Assembly: GCA_045579105.1 (NCBI GenBank)
Contig: JAZNLM010000020.1
Coordinates: forward strand, 1-35,545
From: Flemingiibacterium sp045579105
GTDB lineage: Bacteria > Bacillota > Clostridia > Oscillospirales > CAG-272
Length of the DNA: 35,545 bases
Direction: 5' to 3'
In this document: piece after piece, positions 6,843 through 15,834 of the stretch
How positions within the stretch are numbered: position 1 is the first letter of the stretch
How the letters are laid out: every line of letters starts with the position of its first letter
The notes under the pieces: generated by a model
The model's database searches: none
Told to the model about the DNA's origin: nothing
Seen by the model: only the letters and a program-made list of their open reading frames with translations
Program-made: the position numbers and the translations under genes

Positions 6843-9134
6843 TCAGTTTCCATCTCTATAGTAGTTGATAAGGCATCCACAGAGGATTATCGTGCGTTCG
6901 TCATCGGTAAGCTCACCCATTTTGAGCGTGATAGGCTGTACTTCGCCGTTTTTCTTGATAACGTAAGCATCGAACTCATACTTTGCCGCTTCAACTACAG
7001 CTCGAACGCCTGGAACATAAACGTGATCGCCAACCTCAAACGCATCTGCATTATCAAAGAGGAACGGAAGCATACCCCAGTTAATAAGATTGGAGCGGTA
7101 ACGCTTGGTTGCGTATTCAACAGCGATATTTGCCCAGCCGCCGAGTACCTTCTGACAGGACGCTGCCTGTTCACGAGCGGAGCCGTCACCGGGCTTGTTT
7201 GCGAAGATTACGCTGCCTATGCCGACGTTCTTATTATCAAGCGAAGGCTTGATCTCGCGCATTTTTGCGAATACGGGAGCAAGCTCGCCGTTTTCGGTGC
7301 TCTCGCTTGCTTCGCGAGCCTTTTCAAACTTCTGAATCTCTTTTGCTCTTCCAACGTATGCAGGATCTTTTCTTGAGAGCGCGAACTCGGAAAGCTTCAG
7401 CGGATTTGAACGGTAGGACGAGGTTTCTCCCGAAGGAATAAGCTCGTCGGTGGTGGTTACGGGATCGGTGATAACCGAAGCAACTCGAAGGAGTAAATCC
7501 TCGGTAAGAGGGGGCATTACGGGCCAGTCTGCGATGTTCGGACCGATCTTAAGCTCTGCTGCAGTATCTGCCTTGCCAAAGCCCTGGTAAACGCGGTGAT
7601 CATATACGGTGGAGTCGAAACGGTAGTTGGCAGTTGTGTACTCAACATCAATCTCGGTTGCGGGAGTGAGAATACCGCCATTTCTAGCCGTTGCCGCGAT
7701 AGAACGCGCATCCATAAGCGCAACTGCCGCAATTTGACCGTTGCCGGGCTTGGATCCTTCGCGGTTCGGGAAGTTACGAGTGGAGTGACGGATAGAAAGG
7801 CCTCCGTTTGCAGGAACATCGCCTGCACCGAAGCAAGGGCCGCAGAATGCGGTGCGAAGTGTTACGCCGGCTTCCATGAGCTTTGCCGCTGAACCGTTGC
7901 GTACAAGTTCAATGTATGCGGGCTGGCTTGCCGGATATGCGGAAAGATTGAACGCGCCGCAGCCGGTGGAGTATCCGCCGAGTATGTCAGCCGCGGCAAC
8001 GAGGTTGTCGAACGTACCGCCGGCACAGCCTGCGATAACACCCTGATCGACTCTGATGCCTTCTTTGGTGATTTTATCGGTGAGCGAGAGCTTGATGTTC
8101 TTGTTGTCAAGCTGCTCTGCAACGCTCTTTTCGCATTCGGAGAGAATGTCGCAAGCGTTGTCGATAAGGTTGCGTACAGTGTACGTATTCGAGGGGTGGA
8201 ACGGAAGCGCGATCATCGGTTCAACTCTCGAGAGGTCAACCTTTACAGCGCCGTCATAGTATGCAAGCTCGCCGGGAGTGAGCTTCTTATATGCATCGGA
8301 GCGACCGTGGAGATCAAAATAACGCTTGGTTTCATCGTCAGTCACCCAGATAGAGGACAGGCAGGTGGTTTCGGTGGTCATAACGTCAATGCCGTTGCGG
8401 AACTCGATTGGGAGATTCGCGATGCCGTCGCCGACGAATTCAAGAACCTTATTCTTAACGAAGCCGTCCTTGAACACTGCTCCTATTATAGCGAGCGCGA
8501 CGTCCTGCGGACCAACGCCTGCCTTCGGCTTGCCCGTAAGGTGAACAGCAATTACCTCGGGGCGCTTGATATCGTATGTGCGGCAGAGAAGCTGCTTAAC
8601 AAGCTCGGGACCACCCTCGCCGATAGCCATAGTGCCGAGCGCGCCGTAACGCGTGTGGCTGTCGGAGCCAAGTATCATTTTGCCGCAGCCGCTCATCATT
8701 TCGCGCATATACGAGTGAATAACTGCAATATGTGCGGGGACGTAGATTCCGCCGTATTTCTGTGCGGCGGAAAGGCCGAATACGTGGTCGTCCTCGTTTA
8801 TCGTACCGCCGACAGCGCAAAGGCTGTTGTGGCAGTTGGTAAGCACGTAGGGAAGCGGGAATTTCTCAAGTCCGCTCGCGCGAGCTGTCTGAATGATACC
8901 GACATAGGTTATATCGTGCGACGCCATAGCGTCGAATTTGATTCTGAGGTTATTTTCGCTGTCCGAGGTGTTGTGTGCGGACAGGATACCATATGCTATA
9001 GTGCTTTTTCTTGCGGCTTCCTTGTCGATGCCGCCCTTGCCGAGCGCAGCAAGCTTTGCCGTTGTGACAGCACCGTCGGGAACGAGCACGTTTCCGTCAG
9101 CGAGATACACGCCGCCTCTTATCAGTTCTACCAT
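6843..9134 (-). CDS. Aconitase-family hydratase (YbhJ-like)
   Basis: 763 residues, close to the single-chain 'hydratase' YbhJ group of the aconitase superfamily. The signatures are complete: SDSHT (157-161), Cys370 in AGCAGGTFDN, and Cys431/Cys434 in CGPC, equivalent to the three [4Fe-4S] ligands of aconitase. STRNFPNREG (451-460) carries the substrate-binding arginines. The C-terminal swivel domain has PGDGSAREQAA, corresponding to the GEGSSREHA motif of aconitase. It should be a cytosolic, oxygen-sensitive iron-sulfur (de)hydratase. Whether citrate/isocitrate or another hydroxy acid is the substrate cannot be read from sequence, and no TCA-cycle gene lies nearby. GGAGGAC precedes the ATG and a sigma-A promoter lies upstream. 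Confidence 0.85.
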   Translation of the reverse strand: MVELIRGGVYLADGNVLVPDGAVTTAKLAALGKGGIDKEAARKSTIAYGILSAHNTSDSENNLRIKFDAMASHDITYVGIIQTARASGLEKFPLPYVLTNCHNSLCAVGGTINEDDHVFGLSAAQKYGGIYVPAHIAVIHSYMREMMSGCGKMILGSDSHTRYGALGTMAIGEGGPELVKQLLCRTYDIKRPEVIAVHLTGKPKAGVGPQDVALAIIGAVFKDGFVKNKVLEFVGDGIANLPIEFRNGIDVMTTETTCLSSIWVTDDETKRYFDLHGRSDAYKKLTPGELAYYDGAVKVDLSRVEPMIALPFHPSNTYTVRNLIDNACDILSECEKSVAEQLDNKNIKLSLTDKITKEGIRVDQGVIAGCAGGTFDNLVAAADILGGYSTGCGAFNLSAYPASQPAYIELVRNGSAAKLMEAGVTLRTAFCGPCFGAGDVPANGGLSIRHSTRNFPNREGSKPGNGQIAAVALMDARSIAATARNGGILTPATEIDVEYTTANYRFDSTVYDHRVYQGFGKADTAAELKIGPNIADWPVMPPLTEDLLLRVASVITDPVTTTDELIPSGETSSYRSNPLKLSEFALSRKDPAYVGRAKEIQKFEKAREASESTENGELAPVFAKMREIKPSLDNKNVGIGSVIFANKPGDGSAREQAASCQKVLGGWANIAVEYATKRYRSNLINWGMLPFLFDNADAFEVGDHVYVPGVRAVVEAAKYEFDAYVIKKNGEVQPITLKMGELTDDERTIILCGCLINYYRDGN

Positions 9135-9172
9135 TTTGATGTCCTCCGTGTGGAATAATTTATTTCCTTAAT

Positions 9173-9201
9173 ATGATATCACGAAAATGTGAAGATTTCA
9201 A
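9173..9201 (-). promoter_or_regulatory. Sigma-A promoter of the hydratase gene
   Basis: Read on the minus strand: TTGAAA (9201-9196), 17-bp spacer, TATCAT (9178-9173), 38 bp before the ATG. The 10-bp palindrome ACGTTAACGT (9203-9212) abuts the -35 and could be a regulator site. Confidence 0.7.
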
Positions 9202-9273
9202 TACGTTAACGTGATTTTGTGTGCACAACGAGCAACTTTTTTTAAAAAAGCCAAAATAATTTACAAAACCCTA

Positions 9274-9302
9274 TTTATATTTGCGGTATTATATGATAGA
9301 AT
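9274..9302 (+). promoter_or_regulatory. Candidate promoter of the rbfA operon
   Basis: TTTATA (9274-9279), 17-bp spacer, TAGAAT (9297-9302), 33 bp before the rbfA ATG in very AT-rich DNA. The -35 is weak; other registers are possible. Confidence 0.45.
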
Positions 9303-9335
9303 AGTACTATATATATTCACATTGTGGAGGACATT

Positions 9336-9707
9336 ATGGCTAAATACAGAAGAGGACGTGTGAACGAGGAAGTTGTAAAGGAGCTTTCGAGTATCCTTCG
9401 CGAGGTTAAGGACCCGCGCGTGTCTGACGCGTTTATAAGCGTTACGGCGGCAGACGTTGCTACTGATATGAAGACCGCAAAGATATATTTTTCCGTTATG
9501 AGCGGCGACAAGGCGGAAGTTAAAAAGGGACTCAAAAGTGCCACGGGCTTTTTCAAGAAACGCCTTGCACAAACGCTTAACCTACGTCAGACTCCCGAGC
9601 TTTTCTTTATTTTCGACGATTCTATAGAATACGGTGCACATATAAACTCGCTTCTCAATAAGATTGAGTTTACCGATGTTCTTGAAGAGGAAACAGGCGA
9701 TGAGTGA
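9336..9707 (+). CDS. rbfA: 30S ribosome-binding factor A
   Basis: 123 residues, normal RbfA length. Family motifs are visible: ELSSILREVKDPRV near the N-terminus, FISVTAADVATDMKTAKIYF, and the C-terminal LRQTPELFFIFDDSIEYG followed by I..LL. The single KH-like domain binds the 30S subunit and helps mature the 16S rRNA 5' end. The ATG at 9336 is chosen because GTGGAGG lies just upstream; an in-frame GTG at 9324 falls inside that ribosome-binding site. It is the first gene of a compact operon. In many Bacillota rbfA follows nusA-infB, but here it starts its own unit, divergent from the hydratase gene. Confidence 0.95.
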   Translation: MAKYRRGRVNEEVVKELSSILREVKDPRVSDAFISVTAADVATDMKTAKIYFSVMSGDKAEVKKGLKSATGFFKKRLAQTLNLRQTPELFFIFDDSIEYGAHINSLLNKIEFTDVLEEETGDE

Positions 9708-10737
9708 GCTTTCAAACATAACCTTTGAGGCGGTGTGCGATAAGCTCGAAGCCGCTTCGTCGGTGCTGATTCTCTCGCATACTCGCCCCGATGCTGATAC
9801 GCTCGGAAGTGCGTTTGCACTCCGCGAACTTCTGCGCCTTATGGGTAAGCGCGCTGAGGTCATAAACGGTGACATTATGCCGAAGAGACTTCGCTTTATT
9901 TTCGGTGTGGATTCTCTCGCACCCGAAACGCTGCCACCGGATTTCACTGCCGACCTTATCGTGTCAGTTGACGTATCAACGTCGAAGCTGCTCGGCACGC
10001 TCGAAACGGAATACCACGAAAAGGTCGACCTCGCAATCGACCACCACGTACTTGGCACACCGTTTGCAAGAAATACGTATGTCGGCGACGTAGGTGCTTG
10101 CGCCGAGATAGTGGTTGATATTTTCGAGAAATTCGAAAAACGCGGCAAGGCATCGCTCAACCGTGCGGCGGCGACAGCGCTTTATGCGGCTATATGCTCG
10201 GATACGGGCGGATTTAAATACGAAGCGGTGAGCGCGGATACACACAGACGTGCCGCAAAGCTTCATGAAGTCGGTATAAATCACGCGGAAATTGCGCGCA
10301 GACTTTATGATTCTCACCCGATATCTCAGGTCATGGGTACTAAGGCGGCGCTCGGCGCATTGCATTTTTACGCAGACGGCAAGCTTGCAGTTATAAACTT
10401 CACCCGTGCGATGATGGAGCCGGATAATCTCACAAACGAGGATATTGACGATATAATTAGCTTGACGCGAACTATCGAAGGCGTTGAAGTTGGTATGACC
10501 ATAAAGCAGAATGCGGATGACCTTACGCTTTTTAAGGTGTCTATGCGCTCAAATCGTGTGGCTGACGTGTCACAGCTCTGCGCGCTGTTTGGCGGCGGCG
10601 GTCATGTTCGTGCAGGCGGCTGTTCGGTAACTGCGGAAAGCGAAAAAGTTGCCGAAGAAATGCTTGTTGAGGCGGTAGTTCGCGAACTAGAAGCACTCAC
10701 TGCTAAAGGTGCGTTTGATGAGGTGGACACGTTATGA
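9700..10737 (+). CDS. nrnA: DHH-family oligoribonuclease / pAp phosphatase NrnA
   Basis: 345 residues from the ATG at 9700, which overlaps the rbfA stop by 8 nt and has GAGGAAAC upstream; an earlier in-frame start at 9664 would lie deep inside rbfA. DHH domain: SHTRPDADTLGS (26-37), SVDVST, and AIDHHVLG with the DHH triad at 114-116. The C-terminal DHHA1 domain has FGGGGHVRAGG. The protein degrades 2-5 nt RNA leftovers to mononucleotides using Mn2+ and in many Bacillota also dephosphorylates pAp. Its position between rbfA and truB is a standard arrangement in Bacillota; translation is coupled on both sides. Confidence 0.93.
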   Translation: MSELSNITFEAVCDKLEAASSVLILSHTRPDADTLGSAFALRELLRLMGKRAEVINGDIMPKRLRFIFGVDSLAPETLPPDFTADLIVSVDVSTSKLLGTLETEYHEKVDLAIDHHVLGTPFARNTYVGDVGACAEIVVDIFEKFEKRGKASLNRAAATALYAAICSDTGGFKYEAVSADTHRRAAKLHEVGINHAEIARRLYDSHPISQVMGTKAALGALHFYADGKLAVINFTRAMMEPDNLTNEDIDDIISLTRTIEGVEVGMTIKQNADDLTLFKVSMRSNRVADVSQLCALFGGGGHVRAGGCSVTAESEKVAEEMLVEAVVRELEALTAKGAFDEVDTL

Positions 10738-11636
10738 CGGAGCCGTCGGGAGTTATACTCATAAATAAGCCGGCGGGTTTTACCTCACACGACTGCGTTA
10801 ATAAAATTCGCCGCATTTACAACACGAAAAAGGTAGGGCACACAGGCACACTTGACCCGATGGCGACGGGTGTTCTGCCCGTACTTGTCGGCCGTGCGGC
10901 AAAGGCGGCAGACCTTCTTTCGGCGGACGATAAGGTCTACCGTGCAGGGCTTCGCCTCGGAATTACTACCGATACCGAGGATACGACAGGTACTGTGCTC
11001 ACTGAATCTGCGGATATCCCCGAAAAAGAGCACGTGCTCACGGCTTGTCGGGACTTTGTGGGAGATATTATGCAGGTGCCGCCGATGTATTCGGCACTCA
11101 AGGTGGGCGGCAAAAAGCTTGTTGATTTGGCAAGAGGGGGCATTACTGTCGAGCGTGAGGCAAGACCGATAAAAATATATTCGCTCGAAGTGGAAGCGAC
11201 CGATTCGCCGTCTGACTACATACTGACGGTACACTGTTCAAAAGGCACCTATATCCGCACGCTTTGCGCTGATATAGGTACGAAGCTCGGTTGCGGCGGA
11301 GCGATGAGCTCACTTTGCCGTCTTGCAAGCGGACCATTTAAGCTTGAGCATACGCGTACGCTCGAGGAACTCGAAACGCTCGACGAAAACGGACGTATTT
11401 CTGCACTTTGTCCGACAGAGTCACTTTTTGAATCACTCGATGCGGTTAAACTCGCTCCGTTTTTTGAAAAGCTTTCACGCGACGGAAACGAGATTTATCA
11501 GAAAAAGATAGGAACAGGCTATCTCGTTGGTACACGTGTGCGCCTTGTTGGCAAAGACGGCTTTTACGCGCTTGCCGAGGTACGCGAATATCCCAACGGG
11601 ACGGCGCTCAAGGTTATAAAACTGTTTTCTCTGTGA
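10734..11636 (+). CDS. truB: tRNA pseudouridine-55 synthase TruB
   Basis: 300 residues. The catalytic motif GHTGTLDPMATGVLP contains the nucleophile Asp41. GVILINKPAGFTSHD opens the protein, and KGTYIRTLCADIGTKLG is the conserved substrate-binding stretch. A short C-terminal PUA-like region follows (VRLVGKDGFYALAEVR). TruB isomerises U55 in the T-loop of tRNAs. The ATG overlaps the nrnA stop by 4 nt (ATGA), indicating translational coupling. ribF, which often follows truB in Bacillota, is not here; pgeF follows after 7 bp. Confidence 0.96.
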   Translation: MTEPSGVILINKPAGFTSHDCVNKIRRIYNTKKVGHTGTLDPMATGVLPVLVGRAAKAADLLSADDKVYRAGLRLGITTDTEDTTGTVLTESADIPEKEHVLTACRDFVGDIMQVPPMYSALKVGGKKLVDLARGGITVEREARPIKIYSLEVEATDSPSDYILTVHCSKGTYIRTLCADIGTKLGCGGAMSSLCRLASGPFKLEHTRTLEELETLDENGRISALCPTESLFESLDAVKLAPFFEKLSRDGNEIYQKKIGTGYLVGTRVRLVGKDGFYALAEVREYPNGTALKVIKLFSL

Positions 11637-11643
11637 GGGCATA

Positions 11644-12444
11644 ATGGCGTTTGAACTTATCAGTGCCGTAAACGGCGTAAGATACCTTAAATCGGACATA
11701 ATTGGCGTAAAGCACGGCTTTGCCACGCGTATTGGCGGCGTGAGCCGTGAGACACATACGTCATCGTTAAATCTCGCCTTTGGACGCGGGGATGAGCACG
11801 AAACTGTTATGGAAAATCTTAAACGCTTTTCCATGGCGGTTGGGGTTTCGCCCGCAAGCGTGATAAGCCGTAATCAGATGCATTCAGCAAAGGTCGTGTA
11901 CGCCGATGAAAAAATGCGCGGCGAGGGCTATTTCACCTACACGGACGAGGCGTGTGACGGCTACGTCACCGACCGCGATGGCGTTACGCTCGGCGTTAAG
12001 ACTGCTGACTGTGTGCCGATACTTTTCGCAGACGAAAAAGCGCACGTTATTGGTGCTGTACACGCAGGCTGGCGCGGTACGGCTTTGGGGATTGCTGCCG
12101 AGTGCGTTCGCAAGATGGGCGAACTTGGCGCAAAGGTTGAAAACATACACGCTGCGATCGGTGCGGCGATACATTTTTGCTGTTATGAAGTTGGCGAGGA
12201 TTTCTACAGCTCTGTGGTAGAGCTTGTGGGTGAAGATACGGCGCGCGAGTTTATACGCGAAGAGAACGGACACCTTCACGCGGATATCGTGGGGATGAAC
12301 CGTAAGCTTTTGCTTGACGCGGGGCTTCGCGACGGGAACATTGACGTGTGCGAATACTGTACGGCGTGTGAGCCGGAGCTATTCTACAGTCACCGATATT
12401 CGCACGGATTTCGCGGTACGATGCTTTCTATAATTTCGCTTTAA
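11644..12444 (+). CDS. pgeF: PgeF/YfiH-family (laccase-like, LACC1) protein
   Basis: 266 residues. Family motifs: GVKHGFATRIGGVS, NQMHSAKV, KTADCVPILFAD and HAGWRGTALGI, which supply the His and Cys ligands of the zinc/copper centre. C-terminal YCTACEPELFYSHRYS is also typical. Members act as purine nucleoside phosphorylase/adenosine deaminase-like enzymes and, in E. coli, prevent mis-incorporation of L-Ser into peptidoglycan precursors. The usual GPxI loop before CCYEVG reads GAAI here, a mild deviation. Last gene of the rbfA operon, 7 bp after truB, with GTGAGGG upstream. The only terminator-like element downstream is the hairpin at 12541. Confidence 0.92.
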   Translation: MAFELISAVNGVRYLKSDIIGVKHGFATRIGGVSRETHTSSLNLAFGRGDEHETVMENLKRFSMAVGVSPASVISRNQMHSAKVVYADEKMRGEGYFTYTDEACDGYVTDRDGVTLGVKTADCVPILFADEKAHVIGAVHAGWRGTALGIAAECVRKMGELGAKVENIHAAIGAAIHFCCYEVGEDFYSSVVELVGEDTAREFIREENGHLHADIVGMNRKLLLDAGLRDGNIDVCEYCTACEPELFYSHRYSHGFRGTMLSIISL

Positions 12445-12528
12445 TGTGACGGCTGTGTGAGCGATTTGGGAAAGTTTTGCGATTATTTTCTATAGCCGAC
12501 AACAGTTCAAGATTTATTCATATTGGCA

Positions 12529-12537
12529 TGGTATAAT
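12529..12537 (+). promoter_or_regulatory. Extended -10 promoter of the ABC operon
   Basis: TGGTATAAT: a perfect -10 with TGn extension at 12529-12537. No good -35 is seen at 17 bp. The predicted transcription start (about 12544) falls at the edge of the hairpin that follows. Confidence 0.55.
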
Positions 12538-12540
12538 TTT

Positions 12541-12572
12541 GTCGTGCCCCGTGGGGCACGACGGAGTTTTTT
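12541..12572 (+). terminator. GC-rich hairpin plus T-run (pgeF terminator or ABC operon leader)
   Basis: GTCGTGCCCC (12541-12550) / GGGGCACGAC (12553-12562), a perfect 10-bp stem with a 2-nt nominal loop, then GGAG and TTTTTT (12567-12572). It can serve as terminator for rbfA-nrnA-truB-pgeF. It also lies at the predicted 5' end of the ABC operon mRNA, where it could stabilise or attenuate it. Confidence 0.6.
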
Positions 12573-12621
12573 ATTGGAAATATAAAAAGTAATTGAGCCT
12601 GATTTTTTGGGGGAAAAACTA

Positions 12622-13638
12622 ATGATAGAAGTACGAAATCTGGTCAAGCGCTTCGGCCCGAAGTACGCGGTTGACGACATCAGCTTTTCTATTGGAGAGG
12701 GCGAAGTTGTCGGTTTTCTCGGCCCGAACGGCGCGGGCAAGTCAACCACGATGAATATAATAACGGGTTATACCTCGTCAACGCTCGGAACGGTAGAAAT
12801 CGGCGGCGTTGACATTATGGAGGACCCTATCGGTGCTAAGCGCCTTATCGGATATCTTCCCGAGCAGCCGCCGCTTTACGTGGATATGACCGTGCGCGAG
12901 TATCTTAACTTTGTATACGAGCTTAAGGGTTGTACGCTTAACCGCAAAAAGCATCTTGAGGAGATTTGTAAGGTCGTAAAGATAACCGACGACTACAACA
13001 AAAACAGACTTATTAAAAACCTTTCCAAGGGTTATAAGCAGCGTGTCGGTATCGCGCAAGCGCTTATCGGAAATCCGAGCATTATTATTCTCGACGAGCC
13101 GACAGTCGGTCTTGACCCGAAGGAAATAATCGAAATTCGCTCGCTTATCAGAAATCTCGGACGAGCACATACGGTTATACTCTCAACGCACATTCTATCC
13201 GAGGTTCAGGCAGTGTGCGACCGCATACTTATTATAAACTCGGGCAAGCTTATCGCCGACGAAAAAGCGGAAAATATCCTTAGTCTGCTTGAGGGTGGAC
13301 AACGGCTTAACGCGCGTATCTGCGGACCGCAGAGAGAGATACTTGCCGCGCTTCGTACCATTCCCGACGTGCGCCGTGCGGAAGCTATCGGCGAGCGCGA
13401 GGGCGACAGCTATCTTTACGCTATCGAAAGCGCATCCGGTGTGGACGTTCGCAAGCCGCTCTTTAATCTGCTTGCCGCAAATTCATGGCCGCTTATCGGT
13501 CTTGAATCGCAGAACACAAGCCTTGAGGATATATTCATCTCGCTTGTTGACACAAAGCAAATTACAAAAAAGGCGGCGGACAAGCCGAAGTTTGACATAA
13601 AGGCAAACACTGAAAATACCGCAGAGGAGGAAAACTGA
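12622..13638 (+). CDS. ABC transporter ATP-binding protein (GldA-like)
   Basis: 338 residues from the ATG at 12622, preceded by a GGGGGA ribosome-binding site. Walker A GPNGAGKST at 34-42, signature NLSKGYKQRVG, which is the LSKGY variant of GldA/CcmA-type exporters, and Walker B IIILDEPTVGLDP with H-loop STH. A C-terminal extension of about 120 residues resembles the accessory domain of export-type ATPases. It powers the membrane protein encoded next. The operon order ATPase - permease - GldG-like - DUF4340 is a recognised four-gene set whose substrate is unknown. The stop codon overlaps the next ATG (TGATG). Confidence 0.93.
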   Translation: MIEVRNLVKRFGPKYAVDDISFSIGEGEVVGFLGPNGAGKSTTMNIITGYTSSTLGTVEIGGVDIMEDPIGAKRLIGYLPEQPPLYVDMTVREYLNFVYELKGCTLNRKKHLEEICKVVKITDDYNKNRLIKNLSKGYKQRVGIAQALIGNPSIIILDEPTVGLDPKEIIEIRSLIRNLGRAHTVILSTHILSEVQAVCDRILIINSGKLIADEKAENILSLLEGGQRLNARICGPQREILAALRTIPDVRRAEAIGEREGDSYLYAIESASGVDVRKPLFNLLAANSWPLIGLESQNTSLEDIFISLVDTKQITKKAADKPKFDIKANTENTAEEEN

Positions 13639-14348
13639 TGTTAGCTATATATAAGCGCGAGATGCAGGCGTATTTCACGTCGCCCGTTGGCTACGTGTTC
13701 GTCGCTGTTTTTCTCGCTATAAACGCGTTCCTTTTCTGTTTCTTTACCCTTTTGCAGGGTGTTAACAGCGACGTTGCTTCATACTTTTCGCTGATAATGT
13801 TCGTTTTTATCATACTTGTGCCGATGCTCACGATGAAAATGTTCAGCGAGGACAGAAAAATGCGCACAGAACAGCTTCTTCTGACTGCGCCCGTTGGACT
13901 TATGAGCATGGTTTTTGGCAAGTTCCTCGCGGCGTTTACTATGTTCGCAGGTACATTCGTTGTAGGTAATGCGATAAACTTTGCTCTTCTGTATAAATTC
14001 GGAGAGCCGAACGGCGCAGTACTTGTTTCAAGCTCGCTCGGCATAATCCTTATCGGCGCGGCATTTATCGCAATCGGACTTTTTGTGTCCGCGCTCACCG
14101 AAAATCAGATAGTTGCGGCGCTTGGAACTATGGGAATATTACTGTTTATGCTGATAATCAATTTCCTTAATTCCTTTATCGACGTTTACGCGATAAGAGC
14201 CGTACTCTCTTGGATATCCGTATTCAGCCGCTTTGGTAATTTTGGATACGGCATACTCGATATTTCAGCGCTTCTCTATTACGTTTCGATTTGCTTCGTA
14301 TTTATGTTCATCACCGTGCGCATTTACGAAAAGCGCCGTTGGGCGTGA
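13638..14348 (+). CDS. ABC-2 type permease (GldF-like)
   Basis: 236 residues with six hydrophobic segments. MLAIYKREMQAYFTSPVGYV is the characteristic N-terminus of GldF-type ABC-2 permeases, and FKREL/MFSEDRKMRTEQLLLTAP-like sequence in the first cytoplasmic loop (here FSEDRKMRTEQLLLTAPVG) is the coupling region. It should form the membrane channel for the ATPase before it. Translation is coupled to the ATPase by a one-base overlap. In gliding Bacteroidota GldF/GldG work with GldA, but the same family is widespread in non-motile bacteria, so a gliding role is not implied. Confidence 0.9.
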   Translation: MLAIYKREMQAYFTSPVGYVFVAVFLAINAFLFCFFTLLQGVNSDVASYFSLIMFVFIILVPMLTMKMFSEDRKMRTEQLLLTAPVGLMSMVFGKFLAAFTMFAGTFVVGNAINFALLYKFGEPNGAVLVSSSLGIILIGAAFIAIGLFVSALTENQIVAALGTMGILLFMLIINFLNSFIDVYAIRAVLSWISVFSRFGNFGYGILDISALLYYVSICFVFMFITVRIYEKRRWA

Positions 14349-14364
14349 GTAGGAGGTGGCGAAT

Positions 14365-15834
14365 ATGAATACACAGAAAAAGCTTGCAAACAAGCGTAAG
14401 TTCAAATACGGTGCGATATCAGTGCTTCTTACCGTTGCTCTTATCACCGCTGTTGCGGCGGTGAACGTTATCTTCTCCGCACTTGCGTATAGCAACAATT
14501 GGTACGTCGACCTCACCAAAACACATATTTACGAGTTGTCCGACGCGGGACGCGCGCTGCTTGATAACATAGACGAAAACGCGAAAATAAGAGTGCGTTT
14601 CTGCTCACCCTTTGACACGCTTGAGGCAAATACCGCGCAGAAAATGGTGTTTGAGCTTGTTAAGCAGATATGCGCGGAATACGAAAATATTACATACGAC
14701 TACGTTGACCCCGTTAAAAATTACGGCGAGGTAATAAAATACAAGACATCCGCTACGGACACTATCGACATTGACAGTATTATCGTCGAAAGCGGAACGG
14801 AATTTCGTGTGTTCGAGCTTGAAAATATGTTTGTGCTTGACAATGACGGCGTTACCGCATGGGCGTTTAACGGCGAACAGAAGCTTATCACCGCTATGGT
14901 TTCCTGCTCACTTACGGAAAAGCCGATAGCGTATTATACCAATACTCACGGCGAATATCTTTCCTCTGCAATGATAAGTCTTTTTGAAGATGCTGGCTAC
15001 GATGTACTCCCGATTGACCTTACAAAAGAAGAACTGCGTGAGGACGGACGCCTTATCATAATCTCCTGCCCCAAATATGACTTTGAGGGTATTTCCGAAC
15101 TTACTGCAGGCAGACGGTCCGAAATTGAGAAAATCGACGATTTTCTCGACGGATATGGCAACCTTATGGTGTTTATGGACCCGACGGTTGAGTATCTGCC
15201 AGAGCTTGAAAGCTTTTTGGCGGAATGGGGCATACAGTTTGAGGATGCCGTTCTTCGCGATAAATCGAACTCCATCGATGCACAGCACTACGCTCTTGTC
15301 GGAAGTTACTCGCTTGAGAATACCGTTGGCGGCTCGCTTGTTTCGGATATAGTTGCCACGGGGACTCCGCCTAAAACTATTGCTTACTATGCAAGTCCGA
15401 TAAAGCTTCTTTTCACCGAAAAGGAAACGCGAGAGGCGTCTGCGGCGATATATTCTTCTGCAAATGCCGAAAAGATTGTCGGCGAAGAAGTTATCGAAAA
15501 GGGGCAGTATCCGCTCGTCACCGTTTCGCGTGATAGCAGATATATAAACAACGTAAAGCATTTTTCGTATGTCTTTGCGGTTGCTTCCCCGTTCTTTGCA
15601 GAGGATATGTTCTTAACTCCTACGTATGCAAATTCGGACATCCTATATATGATGATGATTAAAATGGGCAAGGAGCAGGTACCCATTGACCTTGAGTTCA
15701 AGATATTTGAGGACAACGCGCTCGATATTACTACTGCACAGGCAAGTGCGTGGACGTGGACGCTTATTGTTGCAATACCCGTTTGCGTCTTTGTTCTCGG
15801 AGTAATTGTGTTCATCAGGAGAAAACACAGATGA
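14365..15834 (+). CDS. GldG-like auxiliary protein of ABC transporter
   Basis: 489 residues from the ATG at 14365, with AGGAGGTG upstream; the in-frame GTG at 14356 lies within that site. One N-terminal TM (about residues 18-40) is followed by WYVDLTKTHIYELSD, the hallmark of the GldG/ABC-type uncharacterised transport family. A long extracytoplasmic part has a FMDPTVEYLPELESFLAEWG stretch typical of this domain, and there is one C-terminal TM ending in RRKHR. The protein probably forms the extracellular part of the transporter. It overlaps the next gene by 4 nt (ATGA), so all four proteins are likely made together. Confidence 0.88.
   Translation: MNTQKKLANKRKFKYGAISVLLTVALITAVAAVNVIFSALAYSNNWYVDLTKTHIYELSDAGRALLDNIDENAKIRVRFCSPFDTLEANTAQKMVFELVKQICAEYENITYDYVDPVKNYGEVIKYKTSATDTIDIDSIIVESGTEFRVFELENMFVLDNDGVTAWAFNGEQKLITAMVSCSLTEKPIAYYTNTHGEYLSSAMISLFEDAGYDVLPIDLTKEELREDGRLIIISCPKYDFEGISELTAGRRSEIEKIDDFLDGYGNLMVFMDPTVEYLPELESFLAEWGIQFEDAVLRDKSNSIDAQHYALVGSYSLENTVGGSLVSDIVATGTPPKTIAYYASPIKLLFTEKETREASAAIYSSANAEKIVGEEVIEKGQYPLVTVSRDSRYINNVKHFSYVFAVASPFFAEDMFLTPTYANSDILYMMMIKMGKEQVPIDLEFKIFEDNALDITTAQASAWTWTLIVAIPVCVFVLGVIVFIRRKHR

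Noticed and set aside
8196..9158. Long plus-strand open frame of about 320 codons
   Set aside because: It is fully antisense to the hydratase gene, which has complete family motifs, a promoter and a ribosome-binding site.
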